Assembly: GCA_019636245.1 (NCBI GenBank)
Contig: JAHBXX010000011.1
Span: 53,025 to 117,024, forward strand
Direction of reading: 5' to 3'
DNA from: Planctomycetota bacterium
Lineage (GTDB): Bacteria > Planctomycetota > UBA1135 > UBA2386
Length of the DNA: 64,000 bases
Shown here: one piece after another, positions 1 to 8,534 of the stretch
How the letters are laid out: every line of letters starts with the position of its first letter
Numbering within the stretch: the first letter of the stretch is position 1
Position numbers and translations under genes: made by a program
The notes under the pieces: generated by a model
The model's input: the letters and a program-made list of their open reading frames with translations, nothing else
What the model was told of the DNA's origin: nothing
The model's database searches: none

Positions 1-1
1 G

Positions 2-1093
2 CCGCGGCCGCCGTTCCACGGCGATCTCGGCTGCCTCCGCCGGCGCGCTCCGGACCTCGAGTCGGCCCTGTGCCGCAACCCCGGCCGTGTCGACCTGTGG
101 CTGTCGCTCGGCGTGCCGCCCCGGTCCGCGCGGCCGGCCTGCCGCACGCACGCCCTGGCCGGCGACGGTGCCCTCGGCGCGCTGGCCTGGGAGCTGGTTC
201 CCGCCCTGCTGCACGACGCCTGTGCCGTCGTCGTCGACGACGAGGCCGCGGCGCGCGTGCTCGCCGCGGCCGGCCGCGAGGCCAGTGCGATCGTCGTGGC
301 GCCGCCCGGCGTCGACGAGGCGATGCACGAGCACGTCCCCGCGGACGCCCGCATCGTGGCCTGGAAGGGCCGCCGCCCCGCGGTGCTGTTCTGCGGCGCG
401 CTGGCCTGGCGCGAGGGCTTCGACGTGTTCCTGCGCGCGGTGCTGGCGGCGCGCCAGGCCGGGCAGGACTTCGCCGTCGTCGTCAAGGCGATGGCGCGCA
501 CCGTCGACCCCGACCGCGCCGCACTCGGCGAACTGGTGCGCCGCTTCCGGTGCACCCCCGGCACGCCGCCCCTCCTGCTGGTCGACGAGGAGCTGTCGCG
601 CGACGGCCTGGCCGCGCTCTATCGCGCCTGCGACGTGCTGTTGCACCCGCAGCGGGCGCACGGCCCCGCCCTGCCCGTGCTCGAGGCGATGGCCTGTGGC
701 CTGCCGGTCGTGGCTGCACCCGGCGGCGTGGCGGCGCGCTGGGCGGGCGGGCCGGCGGTGGCGCGCATCCCCTGCGAGCGGCGGCCGGTCGACCCCGGTG
801 GGGCGTACCTGGGCCAGCCCTGGGTGCACGAGCCGTCGGCGGCGGATGCCGGCCTGCTGCTGGTGGACGCCCTGGCCCACCTCGGCGAACGGCGCGCCGC
901 GGCGCTCGCCGCGGCGCCGGCCGTGCGCCGGCAGGCGGGCTGGCACCACGCGGCCGCGGCGATCGAGCGGCTCGCGGGGGTCGAACCGGCGGTCGGCGAG
1001 GCGGCGGCGGCCGGCCAGCCGTCGGCGCCGCGGGAACTGCCGCGCGTGACCCTGCCGGCCGCGCCGCGGCCGGTGCCCGTCGCGGTGCGCTGA
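2..1093 (+). CDS. Glycosyltransferase family 1/4-like, 5' end cut by window edge
   Basis: The frame is open from base 2 and ends at a TGA at 1091-1093, so the N-terminus lies outside the window. About 363 residues are visible. The C-terminal half has the GT-B pattern of group 1 glycosyltransferases: a strand-turn VLFCGALAWREGFDVFLRA, then LYRACDVLLHPQ, then LPVLEAMACGLPVVAAPGG, which is the nucleotide-sugar-binding E-x-MACG region. These enzymes move a sugar from a nucleotide donor onto a glycan, lipid or protein. The last 40 residues are a low-complexity Ala/Pro/Arg tail. It lies 128 bp upstream of the flagellar operon on the same strand; a role in flagellar or surface glycosylation is only a guess from position. 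The family call is firm; donor and acceptor are unknown. Confidence 0.75.
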   Translation, partial: PRPPFHGDLGCLRRRAPDLESALCRNPGRVDLWLSLGVPPRSARPACRTHALAGDGALGALAWELVPALLHDACAVVVDDEAAARVLAAAGREASAIVVAPPGVDEAMHEHVPADARIVAWKGRRPAVLFCGALAWREGFDVFLRAVLAARQAGQDFAVVVKAMARTVDPDRAALGELVRRFRCTPGTPPLLLVDEELSRDGLAALYRACDVLLHPQRAHGPALPVLEAMACGLPVVAAPGGVAARWAGGPAVARIPCERRPVDPGGAYLGQPWVHEPSAADAGLLLVDALAHLGERRAAALAAAPAVRRQAGWHHAAAAIERLAGVEPAVGEAAAAGQPSAPRELPRVTLPAAPRPVPVAVR

Positions 1094-1221
1094 TGGACGC
1101 GTCGCCGGAGTGCTGCGATCCGCGACAGCGACCGCGTCGGCGACGTCGTCGTGTTCTCCATCCGCCGGTCTCAAGGCCGACACCGGTCCGCGTCGATGCT
1201 GAAGTGGCAAGTGGCGAATCC

Positions 1222-1569
1222 ATGATCGAGTTCGATCGCGACACGGCGTTCACGCAGCGCATGCTGGACGTGCTGAGCAGGCGCACCAAGGCGGCGTTGC
1301 ACAACATCGCCAACCAGAACGTGCCCGGCTTCAAGCGCTACGAAGTGCGCTTCGAGGACCTGCTGCAGGAGGCGCGGCGCAAGGGCGCCGACGAGGCCGC
1401 GGTCGAGCCGGTCGTGCGCCGCGACCAGTCCGGCGCGCCGGGCACCAACAACGTCGTGCTGATGGAGGAGCTGGCGCTGCTCGGCAAGGCGTCCCTGCTC
1501 CACGACGTGATGACGCGCCGCGCCGGCAGCTACTTCGCGACCCTCAACAAGGCCATCCTCGGCAGGTGA
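1222..1569 (+). CDS. flgB: Flagellar basal-body rod protein FlgB
   Basis: A 115-residue protein forming part of the proximal rod in the periplasm. The N-terminus matches FlgB/FlgC-type rod proteins: a short helix, then a KAALHNIANQNVPGFKRYEV segment equivalent to the conserved N-x-AN-x-x-TPGYK motif of axial proteins. A central region with GTNNVVLMEEL matches the family GN-x-VDLE-x-E position, and the C-terminal helix is of YF-x-x-LN type. I chose ATG 1222 because it gives a normal FlgB length; the same frame is open far upstream only because of high GC. It is the first gene of the operon, separated from flgC by 4 bases. No clear promoter was recognised in 1094-1221. Confidence 0.9.
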   Translation: MIEFDRDTAFTQRMLDVLSRRTKAALHNIANQNVPGFKRYEVRFEDLLQEARRKGADEAAVEPVVRRDQSGAPGTNNVVLMEELALLGKASLLHDVMTRRAGSYFATLNKAILGR

Positions 1570-1573
1570 CGAC

Positions 1574-2029
1574 ATGGACGATGCGATGCAGGGAGTGTTC
1601 CGCGGCTTCGACATCGCCGCTTCCGGGCTGCGCGCCGAGCTGCAGCGGTCCGAGGTCGTCGCCGCGAACCTGGGCAACATGCACCGCACCGGCAACGCGC
1701 AGAACGAGCCGTATCGGCGCAGGACGCTGGTGTTCGAGGAGCTGCTCGCCGGCGCGCGCGGCGCCGAGCCCGGCCAGGACGAGGTGGCGAAGGTCGCCGG
1801 CGGCGTGCAGGTCGCCCGCGTGGTCGAGGACTCGACCCCGTTCCCGGTCTTCTACCAGCCGGGTCACCCGGACGCCGACGAGAGCGGGCAGGTGCTCGGC
1901 AGCAACGTGGACCTGTTCCGCGAGCTGGTCGACATGTCGGTGATCGAGCGCAGCTTCGACGCCAACCTGACCGCGTTGCGGACCTACCGCAACATGCTGC
2001 AGAACACGATCAGCAACATGAGCCGTTGA
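1574..2029 (+). CDS. flgC: Flagellar basal-body rod protein FlgC
   Basis: A 151-residue proximal rod protein. It begins with FRGFDIAASGLRAELQRSEVVAANLGN, the rod-protein heptad helix with the conserved ANLGN motif, and ends with a helix EllvdMSVIERSFDANLTALRTYRNML typical of the FlgC C-terminus. The region VLGSNVDLFRELVDM corresponds to the family SNVN-x-x-xE motif. ATG 1574 follows AGGTGA at the end of flgB at suitable spacing; a second in-frame ATG lies four codons on. Length is within the usual FlgC range. It sits between flgB and fliE, the standard order in bacterial flgBC-fliE operons. Confidence 0.92.
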   Translation: MDDAMQGVFRGFDIAASGLRAELQRSEVVAANLGNMHRTGNAQNEPYRRRTLVFEELLAGARGAEPGQDEVAKVAGGVQVARVVEDSTPFPVFYQPGHPDADESGQVLGSNVDLFRELVDMSVIERSFDANLTALRTYRNMLQNTISNMSR

Positions 2030-2046
2030 TCCGGTGAGGTGACCCC

Positions 2047-2451
2047 ATGAGCGGCTTCGATCTTCCCCCGCTGTCCGGCTTCGACCTGAAGAGGCCGATG
2101 GGCTTCGACCCGGCGTCCCTCCCGGAGCTGGCCGGGCGTCTGCCGGCGTCGTTCGGCGACGGTGCGCCGGGCGTGCAGGACCCCGAGCGCCTCCTGGCGC
2201 CGGACGGCGGCGGCGGGCGTCGCCACGCCGGTGAGTCGTTCGGCGGCATCCTGGCCGATTCGCTGGCCCGGGTCGATGCGCTGCAACGCGACGTGCAGGC
2301 GAAGACGCGCGGCATGGCGCTCGGCGAAGGCGTCGAGCTGCACGACGTGCTCGTGGCCGCGAACAAGAGCGAGGTGGCGTTCAACCTGCTGCTCGAGGTG
2401 CGCAACAAGCTCGTCGACGCGTGGGAGAAGCTCTCGAGGTCGGCGGTCTGA
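2047..2451 (+). CDS. fliE: Flagellar hook-basal body complex protein FliE
   Basis: A 134-residue protein, a little long for FliE (usually about 100-110). It links the MS ring to the proximal rod and export apparatus. The C-terminal 75 residues carry the family signature: an F-x-x-x-L-x-x-S-L helix, then VELHDVLVAANKSEVAFNLL, then LEVRNKLVDAWEKL, matching the D-x-x-x-A-x-x-K-A motif. The extra N-terminal 50 residues contain a small internal repeat, SGFDLPPLSGFDL, and look unstructured. The ATG at 2047 follows a GAGGTGA ribosome site. It is three bases upstream of fliF. Confidence 0.9.
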   Translation: MSGFDLPPLSGFDLKRPMGFDPASLPELAGRLPASFGDGAPGVQDPERLLAPDGGGGRRHAGESFGGILADSLARVDALQRDVQAKTRGMALGEGVELHDVLVAANKSEVAFNLLLEVRNKLVDAWEKLSRSAV

Positions 2452-2454
2452 TCC

Positions 2455-3951
2455 ATGCGCTTCTTCCTCAACGAGATCCTCACCCAGCTGAAGGGCATCT
2501 GGAACCGCCTCGACGGCGGCCAGCGGCTCGTCGTCAGCGCCGTGGTGCTGGCGACCGTCGTCGGTCTCGGCGTCGTGGTGTGGTTCGCCGGCCAGCCGAG
2601 CTACGAGACCGTGTTCACGGCCTCGACCAACGACGAGATCGCGCAGATGCAGCAGGCGCTGCAGAAGAGCGGCATCTCGTACGTCGTCGACGACGACGGC
2701 CGCACGTTCCGCGTCGAGCGCTCGAAGGTGGGGCTCGCCAACATGGCCAAGCGCCAGGCCGGTCTGCAGGGCGGTTCGGCGCCCTCGCTCGGCGGCGGCA
2801 CCAGCCTGATCGACGATGCCGAGACCAAGGCGTGGAAGCTCGACGCCGCGTCGCGCGCGCAGGCCGCCGCGGCGATCGCGATGCTCGATGGCGTCGCCTC
2901 GGTGACCGTGGCCGCCAGCCGGCCGCGGCGCGTGGCCGCGTTCCGCGACCGCGACGGCGAGGTGCGACCGAGCGCGACCGTGGTGCTGCGGCTCAAGCCC
3001 GGCGTGCCGTTCGATCCGCTGGCGCGCAGCGCCGCGTCGGTCGCCAGTTCGCAGCTGACGGTGCCGCTGGAGAACGTCGAGGTCGTCAGTTCGTCCGGCA
3101 ACCAGCGCTGGCGCTACGACCCGGACCGCGACTCGGGCGGCGGCTCGTCCGAGTTCCTCAACCTGCAGCGCGGCCTCAGCGACGAGCGCACGCGCATCGC
3201 CCAGGAGCGGCTCGACCAGCTCTGGCCGGGGAAGACCAGCGTGTCGGTGATCGTCGAGCTCGACCCGTCCTGGGAGGTGGTCAGCTCGAAGGTGCTGCCC
3301 AACGACCAGATCGTGCGGTCGGAGAAGTTCTCCAAGGACGTCACCGACAGCACCGGCAAGCCGACCGGCGACGGCGAGCGCGACAAGAACACCAGCCGGA
3401 ACGAGACCCGCGACCGCGAGTTCGTCACCGAGATCGGCGAACGGCGCGCCGGCCGCATGGCACCCGAGATCCGCCGCATGGCCGTCGCGGTCCTCTACGA
3501 CCGGTCGCTCGAGCAGGCGGCCGGCTTCAACAAGGACGACCTCGTACGGGCGGTCAAGGCGATCGTCGGCTGGGTCCCGGAGCGCGACCGCCCGGAGGCG
3601 TTCAGCACGCTGGCCGCCGAGTTCGCGCCGGTGGAACCGGAGGTCGCCGCCGTCGCCGGCCCGACGATGGTCGACCTGGCGCTGCGCTGGGGGCCGACCG
3701 TCGGCCAGATCCTCGGCGTCCTGGTCGTCGTGCTGTTCCTGCGCGGGTTGTTCCGCCGTGCCTCGCCGGCCGCGAAGCCGGCCGCGGCGGAGGCGGGCGG
3801 GCTCGGGGCCAGGGGGGACGGCCGCGAGGACGACCTCTCGCCGGAGGAGCAGCAGAAGCGCATGCGGCGCGAGATCGAGCGCACGATCGCCAACGATCCG
3901 GCGGCGCTGGCGCGCCTGCTGGAGACCTGGCTGACGGAGCAGAAGGCGTGA
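2455..3951 (+). CDS. fliF: Flagellar MS-ring protein FliF
   Basis: A 498-residue inner-membrane protein that multimerises into the MS ring, the base on which the rod, switch and export gate are built. A transmembrane helix at about residues 24-43 is followed by a YscJ-like ring-building region containing LQKSGISYVVDDDG. A FliF C-terminal-type periplasmic domain follows, with the conserved REPNLQRGLSDERTRIAQ-like region and a charged insert at 290-330. A second transmembrane helix lies at about 417-437, and the cytoplasmic tail ends in an acidic/helical FliG-binding segment. Length is slightly below the 530-560 typical of enterobacteria. It is followed by fliG after 13 bases. Confidence 0.94.
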   Translation: MRFFLNEILTQLKGIWNRLDGGQRLVVSAVVLATVVGLGVVVWFAGQPSYETVFTASTNDEIAQMQQALQKSGISYVVDDDGRTFRVERSKVGLANMAKRQAGLQGGSAPSLGGGTSLIDDAETKAWKLDAASRAQAAAAIAMLDGVASVTVAASRPRRVAAFRDRDGEVRPSATVVLRLKPGVPFDPLARSAASVASSQLTVPLENVEVVSSSGNQRWRYDPDRDSGGGSSEFLNLQRGLSDERTRIAQERLDQLWPGKTSVSVIVELDPSWEVVSSKVLPNDQIVRSEKFSKDVTDSTGKPTGDGERDKNTSRNETRDREFVTEIGERRAGRMAPEIRRMAVAVLYDRSLEQAAGFNKDDLVRAVKAIVGWVPERDRPEAFSTLAAEFAPVEPEVAAVAGPTMVDLALRWGPTVGQILGVLVVVLFLRGLFRRASPAAKPAAAEAGGLGARGDGREDDLSPEEQQKRMRREIERTIANDPAALARLLETWLTEQKA

Positions 3952-3964
3952 GCGGAGGCCACCG

Positions 3965-4987
3965 GTGAGCGACGAAGCACGTCTGCCGATGGGGGTCGAC
4001 CGCGCCATCGCCATGCTGCTGCTCTCGATCGATCCGGAGCTGGCGGCGAAGGTCATGCGCAGCTTCTCCGACGAGACCGTCGACAAGGTCACGCGCGCGA
4101 TGCAGGAGCTGCAGGAGGTCGCCATCGACCGCGACAGCATCCGCCGCGTGCACCAGGCCGTGGTGCAGCGGCTGCGCCAGGGCGGCATGGCGCTCGGCGA
4201 CGTCGGCGGGCTGATGCGCGGCGTGCTGACCCGGGCCTTCGGCGAGGAGCGCAGCGGCGACTTCGCCCGCCGCGCCAACAGCGACATCCTGGCCAAGCGG
4301 CCGTTCGCGATGTTCGAGGCCCTGACGGCGGAGGATCTCGCCAACCTGCTGACCGAGGAGCACCCGCAGATCGCCGCCGTGTTCATCGCCCACCTCGACC
4401 GCAAGAAGGGCGGCGAGGTGCTGAACCACCTCGACGACGACGTGCGCGCCGACCTGGTGCTGCGCGTGGCGACGCTGGACCGCACGCCGGCCGACGTCGT
4501 GCAGCGCGTGCTGGAGGTGATGCGCAAGAAGGTCAAGGACCTCGGCCTGACGACGCTGCGCAGCGAACCGAAGGCCTGGATCAAGGCGGCGGCGTCGATC
4601 CTGAACAACCTCGGCGGCGGCGAGAAGTCGGTGCTCGAACGCATCGAGGCGACCGACGCGACGATCGCCGGCGCGATCCGCGAGGAGATGTTCACGTTCG
4701 AGGACATCGCCAAGCTGGACAAGAAGTCGATGCAGAAGATCCTCGCCGCCGTCGACTCGCGCCAGCTGGCGGTGTCGTTGAAGGCGGCCATTCCCGTCGT
4801 CGAACAGGCGATCCTCACCAACCTGAGCCGGCGCGCCGCGGACATGGTGCGCGAGGAACGCGACAACCTCGGGCCGACGCCGCTGTCCGAGGTGCTGCAG
4901 GCCCAGCACGAGATCCTCGGCATGATCCGCGACATGATGGACAAGGGCGAAGTCAAGCCGGCGAACGCGGCCGAGCAGATGGTGTGA
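3965..4987 (+). CDS. fliG: Flagellar motor switch protein FliG
   Basis: A 340-residue rotor protein transmitting torque from the MotAB stator. It contains the three-armadillo layout. The diagnostic middle motif is LLTEEHPQIAAVFIAHL (EHPQ), and the C-terminal torque helix has FEDIAKLDKKSMQKIL with charged residues for the MotA interface. It starts at GTG 3965, preceded by GGAGG about 7 bases upstream. Length matches FliG of other bacteria (about 330-345). It lies between fliF and fliH, as in most flagellar operons, and should act in the C ring with the FliM and FliN encoded downstream. Confidence 0.96.
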   Translation: MSDEARLPMGVDRAIAMLLLSIDPELAAKVMRSFSDETVDKVTRAMQELQEVAIDRDSIRRVHQAVVQRLRQGGMALGDVGGLMRGVLTRAFGEERSGDFARRANSDILAKRPFAMFEALTAEDLANLLTEEHPQIAAVFIAHLDRKKGGEVLNHLDDDVRADLVLRVATLDRTPADVVQRVLEVMRKKVKDLGLTTLRSEPKAWIKAAASILNNLGGGEKSVLERIEATDATIAGAIREEMFTFEDIAKLDKKSMQKILAAVDSRQLAVSLKAAIPVVEQAILTNLSRRAADMVREERDNLGPTPLSEVLQAQHEILGMIRDMMDKGEVKPANAAEQMV

Positions 4988-4994
4988 GCCGGCG

Positions 4995-5588
4995 ATGACC
5001 GTCACCACGCCACCACGCCGCCCGGCGCCGCTGATCGGCCTGCGCCTGCTGCCGCGGCACCCGCGGCCGGGCACGTCGGCGGCCCGCGTCGTGGGGCCGC
5101 TGCTCGACCTCGGCGCGCGCGAGGCCGGCCGCCGCGCCGAGCGGCAGGCCGTCGAGCGGCTCGTCGCCGGCGCGGACGCGGCGCTCACGGCCCTGCCGGC
5201 GTTGGTCGCCGACCGCCTCGACCAGGTCGCCGCGCTGGCGGTCGAACTGGGGCTCGCGGTCGCGCGCGAGGTGGTCGGCGACGCGCTCGATCGCGGCCTC
5301 GTCGACCCGACGCCGACCGTCGCCCGCTGCCTGCGCGACTGCGTGCACGGCGCCTCGCGCGCCGACCTGGTCGTGCGCCTGCATCCCGACGACCTGGCCC
5401 TGGTGCAGCAGCGCCTCGCCGGGATGGAGGCGCTGCGCGAGGAGGTCGCGGCGGCGCGGTTCGTCGCCGATCCGTCGGTGCCGCGCGGCGGCGTGCGCGC
5501 CGAGACCGAGACCGGCCGCCTGCGCTACGACCCGCGCGATGCGCTCGAACGGCTCGCCGCCGAACTGCGGCGCGAGGCGGCGTCGTGA
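4995..5588 (+). CDS. fliH: Flagellar assembly protein FliH
   Basis: A 197-residue cytoplasmic regulator of the export ATPase. FliH proteins are poorly conserved, but the expected plan is visible. A basic, proline-rich N-terminus is followed by an alanine/arginine-rich helical stretch, then a C-terminal ATP-synthase delta-like domain with VVRLHPDDLALVQQRLAG, DPSVPRGGVRAETETGRLRYD and a final helix LERLAAELRRE. The DPxLxxGGCxVET-type motif seen in FliH and YscL is present as DPSVPRGGVRAET. It lies between fliG and fliI and overlaps fliI by four bases (GTGA), so the two are probably coupled in translation. Position strengthens a moderately clear sequence match. Confidence 0.88.
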   Translation: MTVTTPPRRPAPLIGLRLLPRHPRPGTSAARVVGPLLDLGAREAGRRAERQAVERLVAGADAALTALPALVADRLDQVAALAVELGLAVAREVVGDALDRGLVDPTPTVARCLRDCVHGASRADLVVRLHPDDLALVQQRLAGMEALREEVAAARFVADPSVPRGGVRAETETGRLRYDPRDALERLAAELRREAAS

Positions 5589-6898
5589 CCCTGCCGCCGG
5601 CGCTGCAGCGCGCCCTCGATGCGGCGCGCACCGTCAACCGGCCGCGCGCCGAAGGACGCGTGCGGGCGATCCGCGGCATCGCCATCCAGGTGACCGGCCT
5701 CGGCGCGGCGATCGGCGACGTCTGCACGATCGAGGCCGAGGCGGGCGCCCTGCGGATTCCGGCCGAGGTGGTCGGCTTCGACGGCAGCGACGCGGTGGTG
5801 ATGGCGCTCGGCGACCACCACCGGGTGGCGCCCTGGGACCGCGTGCAGAACGAGCACCGCGCCGTCGCCGTGCCGGTCGGCGACGGCCTGCTCGGCCGGG
5901 TCGTCGATGCCCTCGGTCGGCCGCTCGACGGCGGGCCGCCGCCGGTCGGGCCGCTGCGCCCGGTCACCGGCGACGCACCTGGTCCCCTGCAGCGATCGCC
6001 GATCCGCGAGCCGATCGAGACCGGCATCGCCGCGATCGACGGCATGCTCACCTGCGGCAAGGGCCAGCGCATCGGCATCTTCGCCGGCTCGGGCGTCGGC
6101 AAGTCGACGCTGATGGGTGCGATCGCGCGCAGCGGCGCCGGCGACGTCAACGTCATCGCGCTGATCGGCGAACGCGGCCGCGAGGTCGGCGAGTTCGTCG
6201 CCGAGGCGCTGGGGGCCGAAGGGCTGCGCAAGAGCGTCGTCGTGGCCTGCACCTCGGATGCGGCGCCGATGCTGCGCGCCAAGGCGCCGCTGTGCGCGGT
6301 GACGATCGCCGAGGCGTTCCGCGCCCAGGGCCGCGACGTGATGTTCATGATGGACTCGGTCACGCGCTACGCGATGGCGGTGCGCGAGGTCGGCCTGGCG
6401 GCCGGCGAACCGCCGACGCTGCGCGGCTACCCGCCGAGCCTGTTCGCGGCGCTGCCGCGCCTGGTGGAGCGCCTGGGCAGCGACGCGCACGGCACGATCA
6501 CCGGGCTGTTCACCGTGCTGGTAGATGGCGACGACATGAACGAGCCGGTGGCCGACGCCCTGCGCGGCTACCTCGACGGGCACGTGGTGCTGAGTCGCCG
6601 CATCGCCGAGCGCGGCCGATTCCCCGCCGTCGACGTGCTGGCGTCGGTCAGCCGCCTGATGCCCAAGGTGGCGTCGGCCGACCAGCAGCGCCGCGCGCGG
6701 CGCATCCGCGAGTGGCTGGCGCACTACGAGGAGAACCGCGACCTGGTCTCGGTCGGCGCCTACCGCAAGGGGGCCGATCCGCTGCTCGACCAGGCGATCG
6801 CCAAGATCGGCGCGATCGAGGGACTGCTGTTCCACGGCGCCGAACCGCGCGCCGCCGCCGACACCCTGAAGGCGCTGCAGGCGATCGCCGGGCCGTAG
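5585..6898 (+). CDS. fliI: Flagellum-specific ATPase FliI
   Basis: A 437-residue ATPase of the flagellar type III export apparatus, homologous to F1 beta subunits. The Walker A motif GIFAGSGVGKST is at about residues 163-174, the Walker B region DVMFMMDSVTRYA follows at about 250, and the ERGREVGEFV motif is intact. The C-terminal region with YEENRDLVSVGAYRKGADP is characteristic of FliI rather than F1 or Rho. It starts at GTG 5585, overlapping the fliH stop. It hydrolyses ATP at the cytoplasmic face to help unload export substrates with FliH and FliJ. Length is typical (430-460). Confidence 0.96.
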   Translation: MTLPPALQRALDAARTVNRPRAEGRVRAIRGIAIQVTGLGAAIGDVCTIEAEAGALRIPAEVVGFDGSDAVVMALGDHHRVAPWDRVQNEHRAVAVPVGDGLLGRVVDALGRPLDGGPPPVGPLRPVTGDAPGPLQRSPIREPIETGIAAIDGMLTCGKGQRIGIFAGSGVGKSTLMGAIARSGAGDVNVIALIGERGREVGEFVAEALGAEGLRKSVVVACTSDAAPMLRAKAPLCAVTIAEAFRAQGRDVMFMMDSVTRYAMAVREVGLAAGEPPTLRGYPPSLFAALPRLVERLGSDAHGTITGLFTVLVDGDDMNEPVADALRGYLDGHVVLSRRIAERGRFPAVDVLASVSRLMPKVASADQQRRARRIREWLAHYEENRDLVSVGAYRKGADPLLDQAIAKIGAIEGLLFHGAEPRAAADTLKALQAIAGP

Positions 6899-6944
6899 CG
6901 GAATCGGCTCAGCATCGGCCCATGCCACGGCCGATACGGGCCGC

Positions 6945-7403
6945 ATGCGACGATTCCGCTTCCGACTCGCGCCGCTGCTGCGGTTGCGCACCCAGCTCGA
7001 GCGCGGCGCCCGTCGCGACCTGGCCGTGGCGGTCGCCGACGTCGCGGCGTTCGACCAGCGCCTGGCCGCCGCCGACCGCGGTCTGGCCGACTGCGCTGCG
7101 CAGGCGGCCGGCGACGGTCCGGTCGGCCGGCTGGCCCGGGCCCTGGAGACCGGTCTGCGCCGCCACCAATGGCGGCTGCGCCAGGGCCAGCAGGCGGCGC
7201 AGCGGCAGCTCGACCTCGCCCGCGCCGAGTTCGCCGGCCGGGCGCGGGACGCCAAGGCCCTGCGGCAACTGCGCGACCAGCGGCAGGCACACTGGCGGCT
7301 GGCGACGGCCCGCGCCGAGCAGCGCGAACTCGACGAACTGGCGAGCCTCGGCCGGCAGGCGGCGCACCACGCCGGGCCGTCGGCCGAGCGGGAGGAGGCA
7401 TGA
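6945..7403 (+). CDS. fliJ: Flagellar export protein FliJ
   Basis: A 152-residue, almost wholly helical protein beginning RRFRFRLAPLLRLRTQLE, which is the FliJ N-terminal pattern (F-x-F-x-L-x-x-LL-x-x-R). The rest is a charged coiled coil rich in Ala, Arg, Gln and Glu, as expected for the antiparallel coiled coil that inserts into the FliI hexamer. It follows fliI after 46 bp and overlaps the next gene by four bases (ATGA at 7400). The sequence alone is only weakly diagnostic; the N-terminal motif together with position makes the call reliable. Confidence 0.85.
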   Translation: MRRFRFRLAPLLRLRTQLERGARRDLAVAVADVAAFDQRLAAADRGLADCAAQAAGDGPVGRLARALETGLRRHQWRLRQGQQAAQRQLDLARAEFAGRARDAKALRQLRDQRQAHWRLATARAEQRELDELASLGRQAAHHAGPSAEREEA

Positions 7404-8434
7404 AGACCCTGTTGCTGCAGAGCGCCCTCGGCGGGCTGCTGTTCACGGGTGCCCTGGTCGGCGGTCTGGCCGCCACCGGGCGGCTCAACCACGAGGGCAC
7501 CGCGAACATCCCGCTGCTGAACGCCTTGTTCCCGGCGCCGGCCGCGGTCGACGCGGGCGGCACGCCGGGCGATGCCGCCGTTCACGAGGCGACGCACGCC
7601 GGCGGCCCTGGCGTGGCCCAGGATGCGGCCAGCTCGCCGGCGGCGGCTGCCGCCGCGACCGACCCGCCGACCCGCCGCAAGACGGGGCGTTCGCTGTTCG
7701 CCGCCGATCCGCCGGCCGGCGACGGCCACGGCGACGGCCACGCCGCCGCCGGCCCGGGCGACGGCCACGGCGCCGCCGCGCCGGCGCCGAGCACCGCGCG
7801 GGCCCATGCCCAGCCGCCGCCGGCCGCGCCGGCCGGCGAGCAGGCGGTGCAACGGGACCTGCAGCGGATCGCCCAGGACCTCGCCGGCGACCGGCACGCG
7901 AAGTACGCCCCCGGCGGCTTCTTCCGCTTCGAGGGCATGCCCGCCGGGCTGTCCCCCGACCAGATCAACGAGGCCTGGCAGCGCGTGCAGGGCGTGGTCG
8001 CCGAACTCGACCGCCGCAAGGTGGCGCTCGATCTGCGCGAGCAGGAACTGCAGGAACTGGCCGACGACGTCTCGCGCCGGCAGGCCGAGCTCGGCGCCGA
8101 GCGCAACAAGATCGACCAGCGCCACCGCGAGCTCGACGCCCGCATCCAGAAGTTCCAGGCCCAGGTCAAGCTGGTGCGCAACGACGAGGTCGCGGCGCTG
8201 AAGCGCAACGCGCAGACGCTGGCCGCGTTCGAGGTCGCCAAGGCCGCCGAGATCGTGCTCGACCAGTGGAAGACCGAGCAGGGCCAGGACGAGATCCTGA
8301 AGGTGCTCGAGTTCATGGACAAGGACAAGGTCAACGAGCTGCTCGCCGAGCTGCCGAACGCGATGGTGCAGGACCTGCTGAAGAAGCGCATGCGCATCGG
8401 CAAGGAGTCGGCGTCACCGGGCGGTTCGGGCTGA
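7400..8434 (+). CDS. MotE-like membrane coiled-coil flagellar protein
   Basis: A 344-residue protein with an N-terminal membrane anchor at about residues 8-27. A low-complexity Ala/Pro/His-rich linker runs to about 150, with a run of DGHGDGHA-type units. A long charged coiled coil follows at about 190-270, then a short C-terminal domain with LKVLEFMDKDKVNELLAELPN resembling the MgtE N-terminal-like domain of MotE chaperones. MotE-type proteins help assemble the stator or MotC in alphaproteobacteria and are often found beside fliJ or fliL. Start ATG 7400 follows GGGAGGAGG and overlaps fliJ. I infer a role in stator or MS-ring assembly; the exact function is not proven. Confidence 0.65.
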   Translation: MKTLLLQSALGGLLFTGALVGGLAATGRLNHEGTANIPLLNALFPAPAAVDAGGTPGDAAVHEATHAGGPGVAQDAASSPAAAAAATDPPTRRKTGRSLFAADPPAGDGHGDGHAAAGPGDGHGAAAPAPSTARAHAQPPPAAPAGEQAVQRDLQRIAQDLAGDRHAKYAPGGFFRFEGMPAGLSPDQINEAWQRVQGVVAELDRRKVALDLREQELQELADDVSRRQAELGAERNKIDQRHRELDARIQKFQAQVKLVRNDEVAALKRNAQTLAAFEVAKAAEIVLDQWKTEQGQDEILKVLEFMDKDKVNELLAELPNAMVQDLLKKRMRIGKESASPGGSG

Positions 8435-8460
8435 GCTGCCGCGGCGGCCGACAGGCGTGG

Positions 8461-8487
8461 AAGGGTTCAACACCGGGATGCCGATCG
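8461..8487 (+). promoter_or_regulatory. Possible flagellar sigma-28-like promoter before fliL
   Basis: AAGGGTTC, 11 bases, then GCCGATCG. The right half matches the FliA consensus GCCGATAA at six of eight positions and the spacing is exactly the consensus; the left half matches only four of eight. It lies in the only sizeable gap (100 bp) inside the fli operon, 48 bp upstream of fliL. It would allow separate expression of fliL-fliM-fliN. Low confidence, since GC-rich DNA gives chance matches. Confidence 0.25.
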
Positions 8488-8534
8488 GTCGATGAACGGC
8501 CGGGCGGGGATCGGGCGGCGCGGAGCGAGCAACA

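Noticed and set aside
1094..1221. Sigma-54 (TGGC-N8-TTGC) promoter before flgB
   Set aside because: TGGCAAGTGG is present near 1205 but the downstream GC element is absent at the required spacing.
1984..4956. Very long open frames antisense to fliE-fliG, and similar long antisense frames elsewhere
   Set aside because: Very high GC removes stop codons from shadow frames. The translations are low-complexity Arg/Ala/Gly/His without family motifs, while the sense strand encodes clear flagellar proteins.
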